Positions 7,099 to 15,886 are shown, numbered from the stretch's first letter. The stretch: 32,673 nucleotides of DNA from Sphingobium indicum BiD32 (GCF_000382885.1 NZ_CAVK010000203.1:1-32673); one strand, 5' to 3'. Numbers and translations are program-made. The notes: generated by a model not told the origin, from the letters alone.

Positions 7099-9394
7099 TC
7101 CCCACCTGCCAGCGGCGCGGTGCGCCCGGCCCATAAGCGCGCGGATTGGACGCGCCCGGCGCCTCCTCCAGTTCGATTTCATCGACCTCGCTGAATGTGC
7201 CAAAGGTCGCGTAGCGTTTGCCAAGGGCATTGCGGACCTCGCCGAACAGGGTGACACCGCGCACCACATCCACGCCCGCGCGCAGGTTGACGATGGCATA
7301 GCCAGCGAGGCGCGGCGTGTCATTGCCCTCGTCGCCGACCAGATACTGGCCGGACCGGGCGATGATGTCGCCGCCCACCGACCAGCCTTTCCCGGCATAG
7401 TCCAGATTCAGCGTCGCGCTGTGACGGGCGATACCGGGCAGGCGGTCGCCGCGCGCGACGGCGATCAAACCTTCCTCGTCCGATGTCGGATTGGCCGGGC
7501 TGGAAAGGCTGAGCGGCGCGCGATAGGTCGCGTCGGTAAAGGCATAGCTCAGGCCCGCGCTCAGGCCGCCCCGGTTCGCGCGCAGCGTGGCCTCTACCCC
7601 TTGCCGCCTGGTGCTGCCGATATTGCGGAAATAGGCGCGTCCCCGGATTTCCGACGCGATATATTGAATGTCATTGCGATTGTCCGTGCGCCAGGCCGAC
7701 ACCAGCCAGTCGATTGCAAATCCGCCAAGCTGCGCCTTGCCCTTCGCGCCCGCTTCCCAGCTTTTGGCGATCACCTGCTTCAACGGTGGATCGGCGACGA
7801 AGAAATTGGTCAGGCTGCACGGCGCATTTTCGTCGGCGCAGGACAGTTCGGCCGGGGTCGGCACGCGGTTGCTTTGCGCATAGCCTGCGCGCAGCACCAG
7901 TGCATCGGACAGTCGATAGTCTAACTCGATGCCGGGATTGACCCGCTCGAACCTGTGCCGTCCGTTGAGTGCGGTGCCGATCTGGTCCAGCATTACGATC
8001 CGGGCATGATTGTACCGCAGTGCGATCTCAGCGGACAGGCGCGCGGTGATCGGCAGCCGGTCCTGTACGAATATGCCCCAATAGTCGGTATGGGCGACCA
8101 GCCCGACCGGGGCTATCGCGCCATCAGGCTGGATGATGACCGGTCCCAGCCCTTCAACGCTGCGTTCGTCGGTCATCGCGCCCAGTTCGGTGGACGTGTC
8201 GAACCGGGTACGGCTGCTATCATAACTGAACCCCAGCGCCAGATGATTGTCGCCCGCACCCAGATGGCGCTGATCGATCAACTGGACCAGAGCGCCCATC
8301 GCCCGCGTCGCGGTGCGCCCGCGATTGAGCACGCCATAGCCTTCACCGCCCAGCGTGTCGGTAATCGCGTTGCCGCTGGCATCGGTCAGGACCGCCTGTT
8401 CTTCCTCTCCCTCATCGTCGCCTACGGTTTCCAGGCACAGCAGCCCAGCCTCCTCCTCCTCGGCCTCGCAGCCTTCAATGTCGGCGGCGTCGCCATTGAC
8501 GCTGCGTAGCGTCAGCTTCTGGGCATAGAGCGTCCCTTCGATCCTGGTCGTGTCCGACAGCGACACCCAGGGGTGCAGGCTGACCCGGCCATAGCGGCTG
8601 GCACTATTGTCGGGCCAGGTGAACACCGCGCGCCGGTCGGCGGCGAGCAGTTCCACCGGCGATACGCCATTGCCGGTCAGGTCGGTATCGGCTCCCACCA
8701 GTTTCAGGTGCAGGCCTCCACTGGCAGTGTCGAAGCCCAGGTCCAGATAGCCATTATACAGGGTCGATGGCGAAAAGGCGCGCCAGCCATCGTCGCGCGT
8801 ATATTGGAAGGCGGCAAAGGCGTTGAAATCGCCTTTTGTCCCGCCCGCCGCGATGCTGGCTTCGGTCATGCCGAACCGGCCATGTGACAGGCTGGTCTCC
8901 AGCCCCGGATCGCTCAAGCCGGTCCTGGTGTCGATCAGCAACGCCCCGCCCAGCGCATTGAGACCATAAACCGCACTCTTGTCGAGCAGGCTGATCCGCG
9001 CAATCGCCGCTTCGGGCAGCAGGTCGAACTGCATCGTGTCGCCAAAGGGCTGGTTGAAGCGCGCGCCGTCCAGATAGACCGCAATGCCCTGCGCCTGCCC
9101 CTGAAGCGGCGAGGCTACGAAGCCGCGATAAACCAGATTGGGCTGCCACGGATTGTTCTGCGCATCCTGCAAGGTGACGCCCGCAAAGTTGCGGACCAGC
9201 GCGCCGAGCAGATCGGGACTGCCCGCTTTGTCAATGTCGGCAGCGGACAGCGACAGGCCATCGTCGCTGTCTATGCCGCCGCCCGGCGCGGTGACGATGA
9301 TCGGTTGCCGCGCTGCCTCTGTCTCGTCCGCCCACGCGACGCCGCCGCAAAGCGCCATCGCGCTGGTTGCCAGCAGCGCCGTGATGCCCTTCAT
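7082..9394 (-). CDS. TonB-dependent outer membrane receptor
   Basis: A 770-residue receptor with a signal peptide ending AWA, a TonB-box-like IIVTA near residue 32, a plug domain (about 45-160) and a beta-barrel ending in Phe (VGIRARF). It imports a chelated metal, cofactor or other small molecule using TonB energy. One predicted extracellular loop (about 305-333) is very acidic and carries two cysteines, Cys309 and Cys320. AGGGAGGACGGC precedes the ATG and a copy of the cluster motif lies 53 nt upstream, tying its expression to the quinoprotein genes. The ligand is not evident; PQQ, a metal chelate or an alcohol-related compound are all possible. Confidence 0.9.
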   Translation of the reverse strand: MKGITALLATSAMALCGGVAWADETEAARQPIIVTAPGGGIDSDDGLSLSAADIDKAGSPDLLGALVRNFAGVTLQDAQNNPWQPNLVYRGFVASPLQGQAQGIAVYLDGARFNQPFGDTMQFDLLPEAAIARISLLDKSAVYGLNALGGALLIDTRTGLSDPGLETSLSHGRFGMTEASIAAGGTKGDFNAFAAFQYTRDDGWRAFSPSTLYNGYLDLGFDTASGGLHLKLVGADTDLTGNGVSPVELLAADRRAVFTWPDNSASRYGRVSLHPWVSLSDTTRIEGTLYAQKLTLRSVNGDAADIEGCEAEEEEAGLLCLETVGDDEGEEEQAVLTDASGNAITDTLGGEGYGVLNRGRTATRAMGALVQLIDQRHLGAGDNHLALGFSYDSSRTRFDTSTELGAMTDERSVEGLGPVIIQPDGAIAPVGLVAHTDYWGIFVQDRLPITARLSAEIALRYNHARIVMLDQIGTALNGRHRFERVNPGIELDYRLSDALVLRAGYAQSNRVPTPAELSCADENAPCSLTNFFVADPPLKQVIAKSWEAGAKGKAQLGGFAIDWLVSAWRTDNRNDIQYIASEIRGRAYFRNIGSTRRQGVEATLRANRGGLSAGLSYAFTDATYRAPLSLSSPANPTSDEEGLIAVARGDRLPGIARHSATLNLDYAGKGWSVGGDIIARSGQYLVGDEGNDTPRLAGYAIVNLRAGVDVVRGVTLFGEVRNALGKRYATFGTFSEVDEIELEEAPGASNPRAYGPGAPRRWQVGIRARF

Positions 9395-9447
9395 GCCGTC
9401 CTCCCTATATGTTTGGAAGGAAGGCTAGGGGGTGGGCGGATGGCGCT

Positions 9448-9464
9448 CCATTAGACCTTGGGTC
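9448..9464 (-). promoter_or_regulatory. 17-bp cluster motif, copy 4, upstream of the TonB receptor gene
   Basis: On the minus strand this reads GACCCAAGGTCTAATGG and ends 53 nt before the receptor ATG. It contains the small palindrome GACC-CAA-GGTC. It lies between the receptor and the paoC-like gene, both on the minus strand. Confidence 0.6.
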
Positions 9465-9473
9465 GGTTGCGCG

Positions 9474-11681
9474 TCAGCTCATCTGCGCTTTCAACAGCTT
9501 GTCGATGGTCAGTGGATAGTCGCGCAGCCGCAGGCCGGTGGCGTTGTAGATCGCATTGGCGACCGCCGCACCCGCACCGCAAATGCCCAACTCGCCCACG
9601 CCTTTGGCCTTCATCGGCGAACTTTTGTCATCCAGCTCGTCGATGAACAACACGTCCTGCTCCGGTATGTCGGCATGCACCGGCACTGCATATTCGGCCA
9701 TGTCATGATTGATGAAGAGGCCAAAGCGCGTGTCGACCTCCAGCGCCTCCATCAGTGCCGCTCCCGCTCCCATCGTCATCGCGCCGATCACCTGGCTGCG
9801 CGCCGACTTGGGGTTGAGGATGCGTCCCGCGGCGAACGCTCCGCCCATGCGGCGTATGCGGACCTCGGCGGTGTCGATATCTACCCCAACCTCGCAGAAA
9901 TGCGCGCCAAAACTCGCCTGGACATAGCGTTTGTCGAGATCGCCAAATTCGATGCTGTCCTCCGCCCACATTCCCTCGCGACCGGCCAACGCAGCCAGAG
10001 TCTGCGACTGGTTGCCCAGCTTCACCAGCCCATCGTCGAATTGCGCCTGATCGAGCGGATAGCCAGCTTTCTCCGCCAGCTTCGCCCGCAACGCGATGGC
10101 GGCGGCATAGACGCCCGCAGTCGAACTGTTCGCGCCCCATTGGCCGCCAGAGCCAGCCGATGCGGGGAAGCGGCTGTCGCCCAGCCGCACGATGACGTCG
10201 TCCAGCGACACCCCCAGCATTTCCGCTGCGGTCTGGCCGATAATCGTATAGCTGCCGGTGCCGATGTCGGTCATGTCGGTTTCGACAATGACCTTGCCCG
10301 TGCCATCCACGCCGATCCGTGCGCCCGATTTACCGACCAGATTGTTGCGGAAAGCGCTCGCTACCCCCATGCCGACCAGCCAGCGGCCATCACGGACCTT
10401 GCCCGGCCTGGGATTACGCTTGCTCCACCCAAACCGGCCTGCCCCTGCACGCAAACACTCCACCAGCTTGCGGCTGGAATAGGGACGCTGCGTCCCGGCT
10501 TCGGGATCATATTGCACATCGTTGCGGATACGCAGCTCGACCGGATCGACGCCACAGGCTTCCGCCAACTCATCCATTGCGATTTCCAGCGCGAGCAGGC
10601 CGACCGCCTCGCCGGGTGCGCGCATGGCATTGCCCTCCGGCAAGTCGAGCGTGGCGAGGCGATGCGCGGTCATGCGATTTGCGCCGCCATAGAGCAGTCG
10701 CGTCTGCATCGCCGCCGTCTCCGTGCCGCCGCCCGGCAGGTCGCCTGACCAGACTTCATGGCCGATGGCGTCGATCACTCCATTCTTGTCCGCGCCGATG
10801 CGGATGCGCTGGATCGTCGCGGGGCGATGGGTGGTGTTGTTGGGGATCTGGTTGCGGGCGATGGCGACCTTGACCGGTCGCCCGATTTGCCTTGCCCCCA
10901 ATGCCGCGAGCAGCGCGTCGGCGCGCAGGAACAGCTTGGCCCCAAAACCTCCACCAATATAGGGTGAAACGAGGCGGATATTGGCCTTGGGGATGCCCAG
11001 CGTCTTGGCGACCTCCCCCACGCTCCAGGCGATCATCTGGTTGGCGGTCCATAGCGTCAGCTTGTCGCCGTTCCACGCCGCCGTGGTAGCATGTGGCTCC
11101 AGCATCGCATGGCTATGATCAGGGGTGGTATAGCGCTGGTCGATCCTGACGGCGGACCTGGCAAAAGCACCGTCGAAATCGCCGACCGCGCTGTCGGCCG
11201 TTCCGCTGAAGCCACCATCTGGCGGTTTGACGGCATTGCCCTGTTCGGCGGCCAAGTCGAACTTGCCGTCCTGTGGCGCATAATCGATCCGCACCAGCTT
11301 GGCGGCGGCACGCGCATTTTCAAATGTATCGGCGATGACCAGCGCCAGCGCCTGATCATAATGCATGATCGCCGGGCCTCCCAGCAGCCGGGCGGTATTA
11401 TAATCGCCCTTGCCCAGTTTCCCGCCATTGGCGTGGGTGACGATCCCCAGCACGCCGGGGGCCGCTTCGGCCGCGCGCAGGTCCATGGCTGCGATCGTTC
11501 CCTTTGCAATCGCTGACCCGACGATCCAGCCATAGGCCGCATTGGGTGCGGCATCATGCCGTTCATAGGCATAGGGTGCGCTGCCCGTAACCTTGGCCGG
11601 GCCGTCGATACGGTCATGGGCAACGCCGACGACGCGCCCCTTGTCGATGGGATTGGTGGTGGCGGGCGTATCGAACTTCAC
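9474..11681 (-). CDS. paoC: Aldehyde oxidoreductase molybdenum-binding subunit (PaoC-like)
   Basis: The 735-residue large subunit of a xanthine oxidase-family enzyme. It holds the molybdenum-cytosine dinucleotide cofactor and oxidises aldehydes, often aromatic ones, to acids. The catalytic Glu697 is seen in [10 protein letters not shown], matching the position of the essential Glu in E. coli PaoC. Other family motifs include YIGGGFGAK and MRAPGEAVG. It has no signal peptide and would be exported by piggy-backing on the Tat leader of the Fe-S subunit. It overlaps the FAD subunit gene by 4 nt (ATGA). No XdhC/PaoD-type cofactor insertion chaperone follows it. Confidence 0.92.
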   Translation of the reverse strand: MKFDTPATTNPIDKGRVVGVAHDRIDGPAKVTGSAPYAYERHDAAPNAAYGWIVGSAIAKGTIAAMDLRAAEAAPGVLGIVTHANGGKLGKGDYNTARLLGGPAIMHYDQALALVIADTFENARAAAKLVRIDYAPQDGKFDLAAEQGNAVKPPDGGFSGTADSAVGDFDGAFARSAVRIDQRYTTPDHSHAMLEPHATTAAWNGDKLTLWTANQMIAWSVGEVAKTLGIPKANIRLVSPYIGGGFGAKLFLRADALLAALGARQIGRPVKVAIARNQIPNNTTHRPATIQRIRIGADKNGVIDAIGHEVWSGDLPGGGTETAAMQTRLLYGGANRMTAHRLATLDLPEGNAMRAPGEAVGLLALEIAMDELAEACGVDPVELRIRNDVQYDPEAGTQRPYSSRKLVECLRAGAGRFGWSKRNPRPGKVRDGRWLVGMGVASAFRNNLVGKSGARIGVDGTGKVIVETDMTDIGTGSYTIIGQTAAEMLGVSLDDVIVRLGDSRFPASAGSGGQWGANSSTAGVYAAAIALRAKLAEKAGYPLDQAQFDDGLVKLGNQSQTLAALAGREGMWAEDSIEFGDLDKRYVQASFGAHFCEVGVDIDTAEVRIRRMGGAFAAGRILNPKSARSQVIGAMTMGAGAALMEALEVDTRFGLFINHDMAEYAVPVHADIPEQDVLFIDELDDKSSPMKAKGVGELGICGAGAAVANAIYNATGLRLRDYPLTIDKLLKAQMS

Positions 11682-12634
11682 GACCGGGCCTCCTTCTGTC
11701 GATAGAGCGACGCCAATGTCCGTTCGACCAGCGTCTTTTTGAACTCATTATGATGGGTGGTGCGCGCGCCGCTAAGCGCCGCCTCCGCTACGGCCTTGGC
11801 CCCGGAGGACGCGGCAGCATCGGCCGCTGGCGTCCGCCACGGCTTTGCGCCAATCCCGCCAAAGGCGAAGCGCCCGCCGCCATTCCTGTCGAAAACCGCT
11901 GCCACCGAAACCAGTGCGAAGGCGTAGGACGCGCGGTCGCGCACTTTACGATAGACATGGGTGCCATCTATCGGCCGGGGAAGAGTGACCGAGGTAATGA
12001 TCTCGCCGCTTTTCAGCACGGTTTCGACATGAGGCGTATCACCGGGCAACATATGAAAATCAGCGATCGGTATGGCGCGCGCCACGCCGTCCGCGCCGAC
12101 GGTGTCGACCTGGGCGTCGAGCAATCGCATCGCCACCGCCATATCGCTGGGATGCTGGGCGATGCAGGCGTCGCTCACCCCCAATATCGCCAGGCTGCGA
12201 CTGATCCCACCGATCGCCCCGCAGCCGCTGCCGGGTTTGCGTTTGTTGCACGGCATGTTGGTGTCGTAAAAATAGGGGCAGCGGGTACGCTGGAGCAGAT
12301 TGCCCGCCGTCGTCGCCTTGTTACGCAACTGCCCCGATGCGCCGGCCAGCAACGCGCGGCTCAGCACGCCATAGTCACGGCGCACGACCTTGTCGGCGGC
12401 CAGATCGGTATTGCGGACCAGCGCGCCAATGCGCAGGCCACCGTCGGGCGTCGGCTCAATCCGGTCGAGGCCAAGATGATTGACGTCGATCAGATGGGTC
12501 GGCGTCTCGATCTGGAGTTTCATCAGGTCGAGCAGGTTCGTGCCGCCCGCAATGAAACGGGCACCCTGCATCGATGCTGCGGCTTTGGCGGCGTCCGCGA
12601 CACTGGTCGCACGGCTATAGGTAAAGGGTTTCAT
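11678..12634 (-). CDS. paoB: Aldehyde oxidoreductase FAD-binding subunit (PaoB-like)
   Basis: A 318-residue FAD-binding subunit that passes electrons from the Fe-S centres to the acceptor. [13 protein letters not shown] (about 27-39) is the FAD pyrophosphate loop. Cys119, Cys129, Cys138 and Cys157, with the stretch [15 protein letters not shown], correspond to the extra 4Fe-4S cluster found in PaoB-type subunits and absent from ordinary xanthine dehydrogenase flavin subunits. It is coupled by 4-nt overlaps to both neighbours. The extra cluster marks the complex as PaoABC type rather than a purine dehydrogenase. Confidence 0.92.
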   Translation of the reverse strand: MKPFTYSRATSVADAAKAAASMQGARFIAGGTNLLDLMKLQIETPTHLIDVNHLGLDRIEPTPDGGLRIGALVRNTDLAADKVVRRDYGVLSRALLAGASGQLRNKATTAGNLLQRTRCPYFYDTNMPCNKRKPGSGCGAIGGISRSLAILGVSDACIAQHPSDMAVAMRLLDAQVDTVGADGVARAIPIADFHMLPGDTPHVETVLKSGEIITSVTLPRPIDGTHVYRKVRDRASYAFALVSVAAVFDRNGGGRFAFGGIGAKPWRTPAADAAASSGAKAVAEAALSGARTTHHNEFKKTLVERTLASLYRQKEARS

Positions 12635-13269
12635 GCCTTTGTCTCCCCGGCCACATCATTCATAGCGGCGATGATGTTGGGATAGGCGGCGCAGCGGCAG
12701 ATATTGCCGCTCATCCGCTCACGCAATTCATGGTCGGACAGGGCGACCTGGTTAAGATCGCCGGTCACATGGCTGGGGATACCCGCTGCAATCTCCTCCA
12801 GCACCGCGACCGCCGAGCAGATCTGTCCCGGCGTGCAATAGCCGCACTGATAGCCATCATGGGTGATGAAGGCGCGCTGCATCGGGTGCAGCGCGTCGGG
12901 CGTGCCCAGCCCCTCGATCGTCGTCACCTTGTCGCCATCATGCATCACCGCAAGCGTCAGGCAACTGTTGATCCGCCGTCCCTCGACAATGACGGTACAG
13001 GCACCGCACTGGCCCTGATCGCAGCCTTTCTTGGTCCCGGTCAGGTGCAGATGCTCGCGCAGCGCGTCGAGCAGGGTGGTGCGCGGGTCAAGTTGCAGAT
13101 GCACCTCGCGCCCGTTCACGGTCAATTCCACGGGGATCATCCCGGTTCCTTCCTTGGCTTTCGACCGGGCTGCGGCAGCGGCACCTGCCGGCGCAAGAGC
13201 GGGTGCCGCTGCGGCGATTACTGCGCTCCCCTGCAGCAGGGAGCGGCGCGTGAGTTGATCGGACGGCAT
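12631..13269 (-). CDS. paoA: Aldehyde oxidoreductase 2Fe-2S subunit with Tat signal (PaoA-like)
   Basis: A 212-residue subunit with an N-terminal Tat leader ([15 protein letters not shown]), so the complex should be periplasmic. The first 2Fe-2S cluster is bound by Cys83, Cys88, Cys91 and Cys103 ([10 protein letters not shown]...C). The second uses CGYC (142, 145) and CRC (191, 193). The ATG at 13269 is chosen because AGGAGG lies ten bases upstream; an ATG at 13299 would only lengthen the leader. It is the first gene of the paoABC operon, and its promoter must lie between it and the tRNA gene. Confidence 0.92.
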   Translation of the reverse strand: MPSDQLTRRSLLQGSAVIAAAAPALAPAGAAAAARSKAKEGTGMIPVELTVNGREVHLQLDPRTTLLDALREHLHLTGTKKGCDQGQCGACTVIVEGRRINSCLTLAVMHDGDKVTTIEGLGTPDALHPMQRAFITHDGYQCGYCTPGQICSAVAVLEEIAAGIPSHVTGDLNQVALSDHELRERMSGNICRCAAYPNIIAAMNDVAGETKA

Positions 13270-13633
13270 GGCGGTGCTTCCTCCTGTTCGGTCTGTCATA
13301 CGAAGGGATGCGACAAACGATCCGCCGCTTGGTGGAAAATATGGGGTCGGACCGTCAAATTAACAGAATGACCGCCCAGGCAAAGTTGCGAAATGCCACT
13401 CAGATGGGTTTTTGGACGATGCGAATCGTCTGGCGGGACCGAAAGAGCGGTTTGGCGCGCGCGCGGCAGCCATGGCCCTGTGGAGCGGCAGGCGAAAAGC
13501 CCGGTAAAGTCGTCATCTTTGCAGGTGCGGCAAGGAATTTGATGGTCTTGCCAATTCTCCCCTTGCCCATCCTGAAAAGCGCTGCTAGTTGCCCGCCTCA
13601 CCCGACGGGGACAGCGTCTCCATCAAGCGCCGA
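13270..13633. other. Intergenic region, paoABC promoter side
   Basis: No convincing gene is seen; short open frames on both strands lack ribosome sites and similarity. An inverted repeat GACGAT-GCGA-ATCGTC at 13415-13430 could be an operator for the paoABC operon, which reads leftward from here. No copy of the 17-bp cluster motif was found in it. Confidence 0.5.
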
Positions 13634-13708
13634 GCGGGCGTAGCTCAGGGGTAGAGCACAACCTTGCCAAGGTTGGGGTCGAGGGTTCGAATCCCTTCGC
13701 CCGCTCCA
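13634..13708 (+). tRNA. tRNA-Gly (anticodon GCC)
   Basis: The acceptor stem GCGGGCG (13634-13640) pairs with CGCCCGC (13698-13704). The D arm contains GCTC/GAGC, the anticodon arm is CAACC-TTGCCAA-GGTTG with anticodon GCC, and the T arm is GAGGG-TTCGAAT-CCCTT. The discriminator base is T and CCA is encoded (13706-13708). The 3' half of such genes is a common attachment site for integrative elements, and the conjugative element genes begin just beyond it. Confidence 0.97.
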
Positions 13709-13709
13709 G

Positions 13710-13724
13710 TTTTCTCCCAGAAAA
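13710..13724 (+). other. Small hairpin after the tRNA
   Basis: TTTTCT-CCC-AGAAAA is a perfect 6-bp inverted repeat two bases after the encoded CCA. It could help end the tRNA transcript or be part of an element end. Confidence 0.4.
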
Positions 13725-13760
13725 TCAACGATTTCGCCGACCGGCGACCCTTGAAATTCT

Positions 13761-13807
13761 GGAGACAATGCCTCGCCGAGACCCCCATTGTCTCCATATT
13801 GTCTCCA
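13761..13807. repeat. GGAGACAAT repeat cluster next to the tRNA
   Basis: GGAGACAATG (13761-13770) is inverted as CATTGTCTCC (13786-13795), and ATTGTCTCCA is repeated directly at 13787-13796 and 13798-13807, an 11-bp period. Such phased repeats beside a tRNA 3' end resemble arm-type sites of a tyrosine integrase, marking a probable attachment-site end. No integrase is nearby. Confidence 0.5.
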
Positions 13808-14250
13808 ATTTTGGTACAGGTTGGGGCGTCGTGGGGAAAGCCGGTCGTAGCTCGTGAATTTTGAGCCCACTTTTTGCACCTAGATTGTCGATCGATGTCG
13901 CCCGAACTTGCGCCTAACGTGTGGCGTGAAACGGCTCATCTCGCTGCTAGCAGTCGGGCGCCTTGGCCGAGGGGCAGCGTGCTGCGCCAGAACAGCGCAA
14001 GGTAAACTCTTTCGCGGATCGCCGAGGTCGCACATATCGATATTGTCGGCCGCGTAGTGCCTGACCGATCTTGAGAAACTGGCCGTCAACGGCGGATACC
14101 TGAAGAATATGTCACCGTCGGAATCTGACTGGCGCAATTGGCATAACTCGAACCGCCGCAGAACCACTCGCTCGCATTAGCCGCTGATCCCTGGGCGCGA
14201 AGTCTGTCCTCCTTCAATCAACCCGTGAAGGGTCCGCTACGCGTGCGCGT
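13808..14250. other. Gene-poor stretch at the element end
   Basis: No gene can be supported. A 95-codon minus-strand frame at 13880-14167 has no ribosome site, and its composition (many Arg, Ser and Pro) looks non-coding. This is the probable left end of the integrated element. Confidence 0.5.
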
Positions 14251-14345
14251 GCGGCCGCAGCTTTGCTGCGGTGATTGCGGCCAGCCCCCGGCCTGTGGGG
14301 CGACTGTCGAGCGGGGTGGTCCCGCTCCTAGGCAGGAGCCGCAAC
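14251..14345 (+). promoter_or_regulatory. Structured leader with competing hairpins
   Basis: Two sets of mutually exclusive stems are visible. GGCCGCA (14253-14259) can pair with TGCGGCC (14276-14282), or CCGCAGC (14255-14261) with GCTGCGG (14265-14271). Further on AGCGGG (14310-14315) can pair with CCCGCT (14321-14326), or GCTCCT (14324-14329) with AGGAGC (14334-14339). The last stem buries the ribosome site of the 54-aa gene. The layout is like a translational switch; no known riboswitch class is recognised. Confidence 0.45.
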
Positions 14346-14510
14346 ATGCCACTGGCAACCGCACAATCGCTTGGCTGGAACCTCTCCCGGACGCTGATGA
14401 CGGTCATCGTGCTCATCGAAACCAATCAGGGCTACTTCGTCATCCCCGCTGACGAATTTGACGGTGACCCCGAACAGGTGGTTCGCGAATATGACCCCTT
14501 CAGCCGCTAA
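14346..14510 (+). CDS. Small hypothetical protein (54 aa)
   Basis: The product has a hydrophobic middle (TVIVLIETNQGYFVI) followed by an acidic end (ADEFDGDPEQVVREYDPF). AGGAG lies eight bases before the ATG, and the preceding leader can fold over it. No family is recognised. It is the first apparent gene of the element after the tRNA and reads toward the membrane-protein gene. Inverted sequence GGCACA/TGTGCC shortly after the stop may form a weak hairpin. Confidence 0.6.
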   Translation: MPLATAQSLGWNLSRTLMTVIVLIETNQGYFVIPADEFDGDPEQVVREYDPFSR

Positions 14511-14615
14511 CCTCAGGCACATTTCGCCTTTTCGGCCTGTGCCCTGCCGTGCTATTCTTGCACCGCAGATTGCGCTGAGGAGGTGGTGGCGAGCGCGTCC
14601 AGACAAGGGACGCTT

Positions 14616-15095
14616 ATGACCATTTTTCTCATCCTCGGGGCCGTGGCTGGCCTTTATGTGCTCGCGCTGCTCTTCCGCCTCGCCAGCTATGCGCTGCCTG
14701 TCTACGCCGGGCTCACGTGCGCTTTCCTGCTGCTCCGCCATGATGTTGGTCATCTCGGAGCAATCCTGGGCGGACTGTCGGCAGGCATTGCTACGCTTCT
14801 GATTGGACAGGGCCTCATCGCCTTTGTCCGCTCTCCCATGATCCGTGCCGGGATCGCGCTCCTCTTTGCCATACCCGCGGGATTCGCCGGCTTTCAGGCC
14901 GCGCACGCGCTTGGATCACTAGCAACGGACAACAGCATGCTGCTGGCGATCCTTGGATCCATCGCTGCTATGGCGACATCCCTCTCGGCATGGCGAAGCG
15001 TGACGATGTCGGAGCGTGATACGCGCGTCACCTCACAGTTTGCTGGTCCCGTGGCTGGGCAAGCCTCTACAGGCCAATCAATGTCGGCCGAGTGA
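14616..15095 (+). CDS. Hypothetical multi-spanning membrane protein
   Basis: A protein of 159 residues with about four or five predicted membrane segments (roughly 2-24, 28-40, 45-70, 76-98 and 106-122) and a short hydrophilic tail. The ATG at 14616 follows AAGGGA at a usual distance and starts directly with the first membrane helix; an ATG at 14583 would add a hydrophilic extension without support. No family or function is recognised. Its place at the element end and the conjugative neighbours suggest an accessory membrane factor, but this is only position-based. Confidence 0.7.
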   Translation: MTIFLILGAVAGLYVLALLFRLASYALPVYAGLTCAFLLLRHDVGHLGAILGGLSAGIATLLIGQGLIAFVRSPMIRAGIALLFAIPAGFAGFQAAHALGSLATDNSMLLAILGSIAAMATSLSAWRSVTMSERDTRVTSQFAGPVAGQASTGQSMSAE

Positions 15096-15475
15096 TGGCC
15101 GTGAGGGGGCAATACCGGTGTTCCAGTCGTGTCCTCCGCTTTGCCGATTTTGAACCGAGGGGTCAGGGCCAGCGTTCACCCGAGCCAGTGCATTCGATCA
15201 GCATCTGGCGTCCTTCCCGGCAGAACCGACCAGTACGGCCTCTTTCGATCCGCGCCCATGTCAGCAAGACGCTTCGCTTGGCAGGCTTGCCGCAACGGTG
15301 CTTGCCGAACTTTCTTCCCCCGGCGTTCCGCCGTTCCTCGCGAGACAAGAAAGCTCGGCCACACCGTCCTTCGCTAACGCTGCGGGCTGACGCTGCGGCG
15401 CCTGCCACTGCCTGACCCTTTTCCGCGCATCGAGGCCGCACCGGCGCGGTCCCGTCCAACGGAAAGGAAATACCC
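15096..15475 (+). other. Long leader before the DUF736 gene, with a nested stem-loop
   Basis: No coding frame is convincing here. A long imperfect stem GCCGAACTTTCTT (15304-15316) with AAGAAAGCTCGGC (15347-15359) matches at 12 of 13 positions. Inside it lie a perfect hairpin CGGCG-TTC-CGCCG (15321-15333) and the palindrome CTCGCGAG (15337-15344). The region could be a structured 5' leader or a small RNA. Confidence 0.4.
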
Positions 15476-15793
15476 ATGGCAAAGATCGGCAACTTCAAGA
15501 TGGTTTCAGGTGAACTCCGGGGCCAGATCGTCACTCTCGCCCTTCAGGCCAAATCGGTCAGGATCGTCGCGGAAGAAAACACCAGCGGCAATGCCCCGAC
15601 CCACCGGGTCCTCATCGGCGAAGTCGAAATCGGCGCTGCCTGGAAAAAGCACACCCAGGACGACCGGCCGTACCTCTCGGTGAAGCTCGACGACCCCAGC
15701 TTCATGGCACCCATTTTCGCCCAGCTGTTCGAAGCCGAAGACGGCAGTCACGATCTGGTCTGGAACCGCCCGAGCCGCCGCAACGACCATTGA
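15476..15793 (+). CDS. DUF736 protein (first copy)
   Basis: A 105-residue DUF736 protein, opening MAKIGNFK and ending HDLVWNRPSRR, both typical of the family. DUF736 proteins are conserved in rhizobial and sphingomonad conjugative elements, usually near the transfer or replication genes; their activity is not established. A good ribosome site (AAAGGAAATACCC) precedes the ATG. A second, diverged copy is encoded at 20096-20428. The gene is followed by a perfect 10-bp hairpin that probably ends its transcript. Confidence 0.9.
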   Translation: MAKIGNFKMVSGELRGQIVTLALQAKSVRIVAEENTSGNAPTHRVLIGEVEIGAAWKKHTQDDRPYLSVKLDDPSFMAPIFAQLFEAEDGSHDLVWNRPSRRNDH

Positions 15794-15804
15794 ATCGGCC
15801 AAGT

Positions 15805-15830
15805 CATCGCCCGGGTCACTCCGGGCGATG
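15805..15830 (+). terminator. Hairpin after the DUF736 gene
   Basis: CATCGCCCGG pairs perfectly with CCGGGCGATG across a 6-nt loop, 12 bases after the stop codon. No T-run follows, so termination may be inefficient or factor-assisted. Confidence 0.55.
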
Positions 15831-15836
15831 ACGAAT

Positions 15837-15868
15837 CCCTAGTATATTGGGTGGCAGTATATTAGGGT
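15837..15868 (+). promoter_or_regulatory. Repeated AGTATATT operator/promoter before the XRE gene
   Basis: AGTATATT followed by GGGT or AGGGT is directly repeated at 15841 and 15856, a 15-bp period. CCCTA (15837-15841) is inverted as TAGGG (15863-15867). This AT-rich block 20-50 bp before the XRE start is a likely promoter with an autoregulatory operator. Confidence 0.5.
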
Positions 15869-15886
15869 TACGCCGACCCACGAAGC

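Noticed and set aside
13598..13879. Minus-strand frame containing RRDSNPRPQP
   Set aside because: This is the well-known spurious translation of the antisense strand of a tRNA gene.
13880..14167. A 95-codon minus-strand frame near the element end
   Set aside because: No ribosome site, no recognisable family and unlike the coding composition of its neighbours.
14328..14906. A 192-codon minus-strand frame
   Set aside because: It lies antisense to the 54-aa gene and the membrane-protein gene, both of which have ribosome sites and sensible protein features.
15092..15415. Short frames on both strands in the DUF736 leader
   Set aside because: They overlap strong inverted repeats, have Arg/Pro-rich composition and lack ribosome sites; the region looks like a structured leader.
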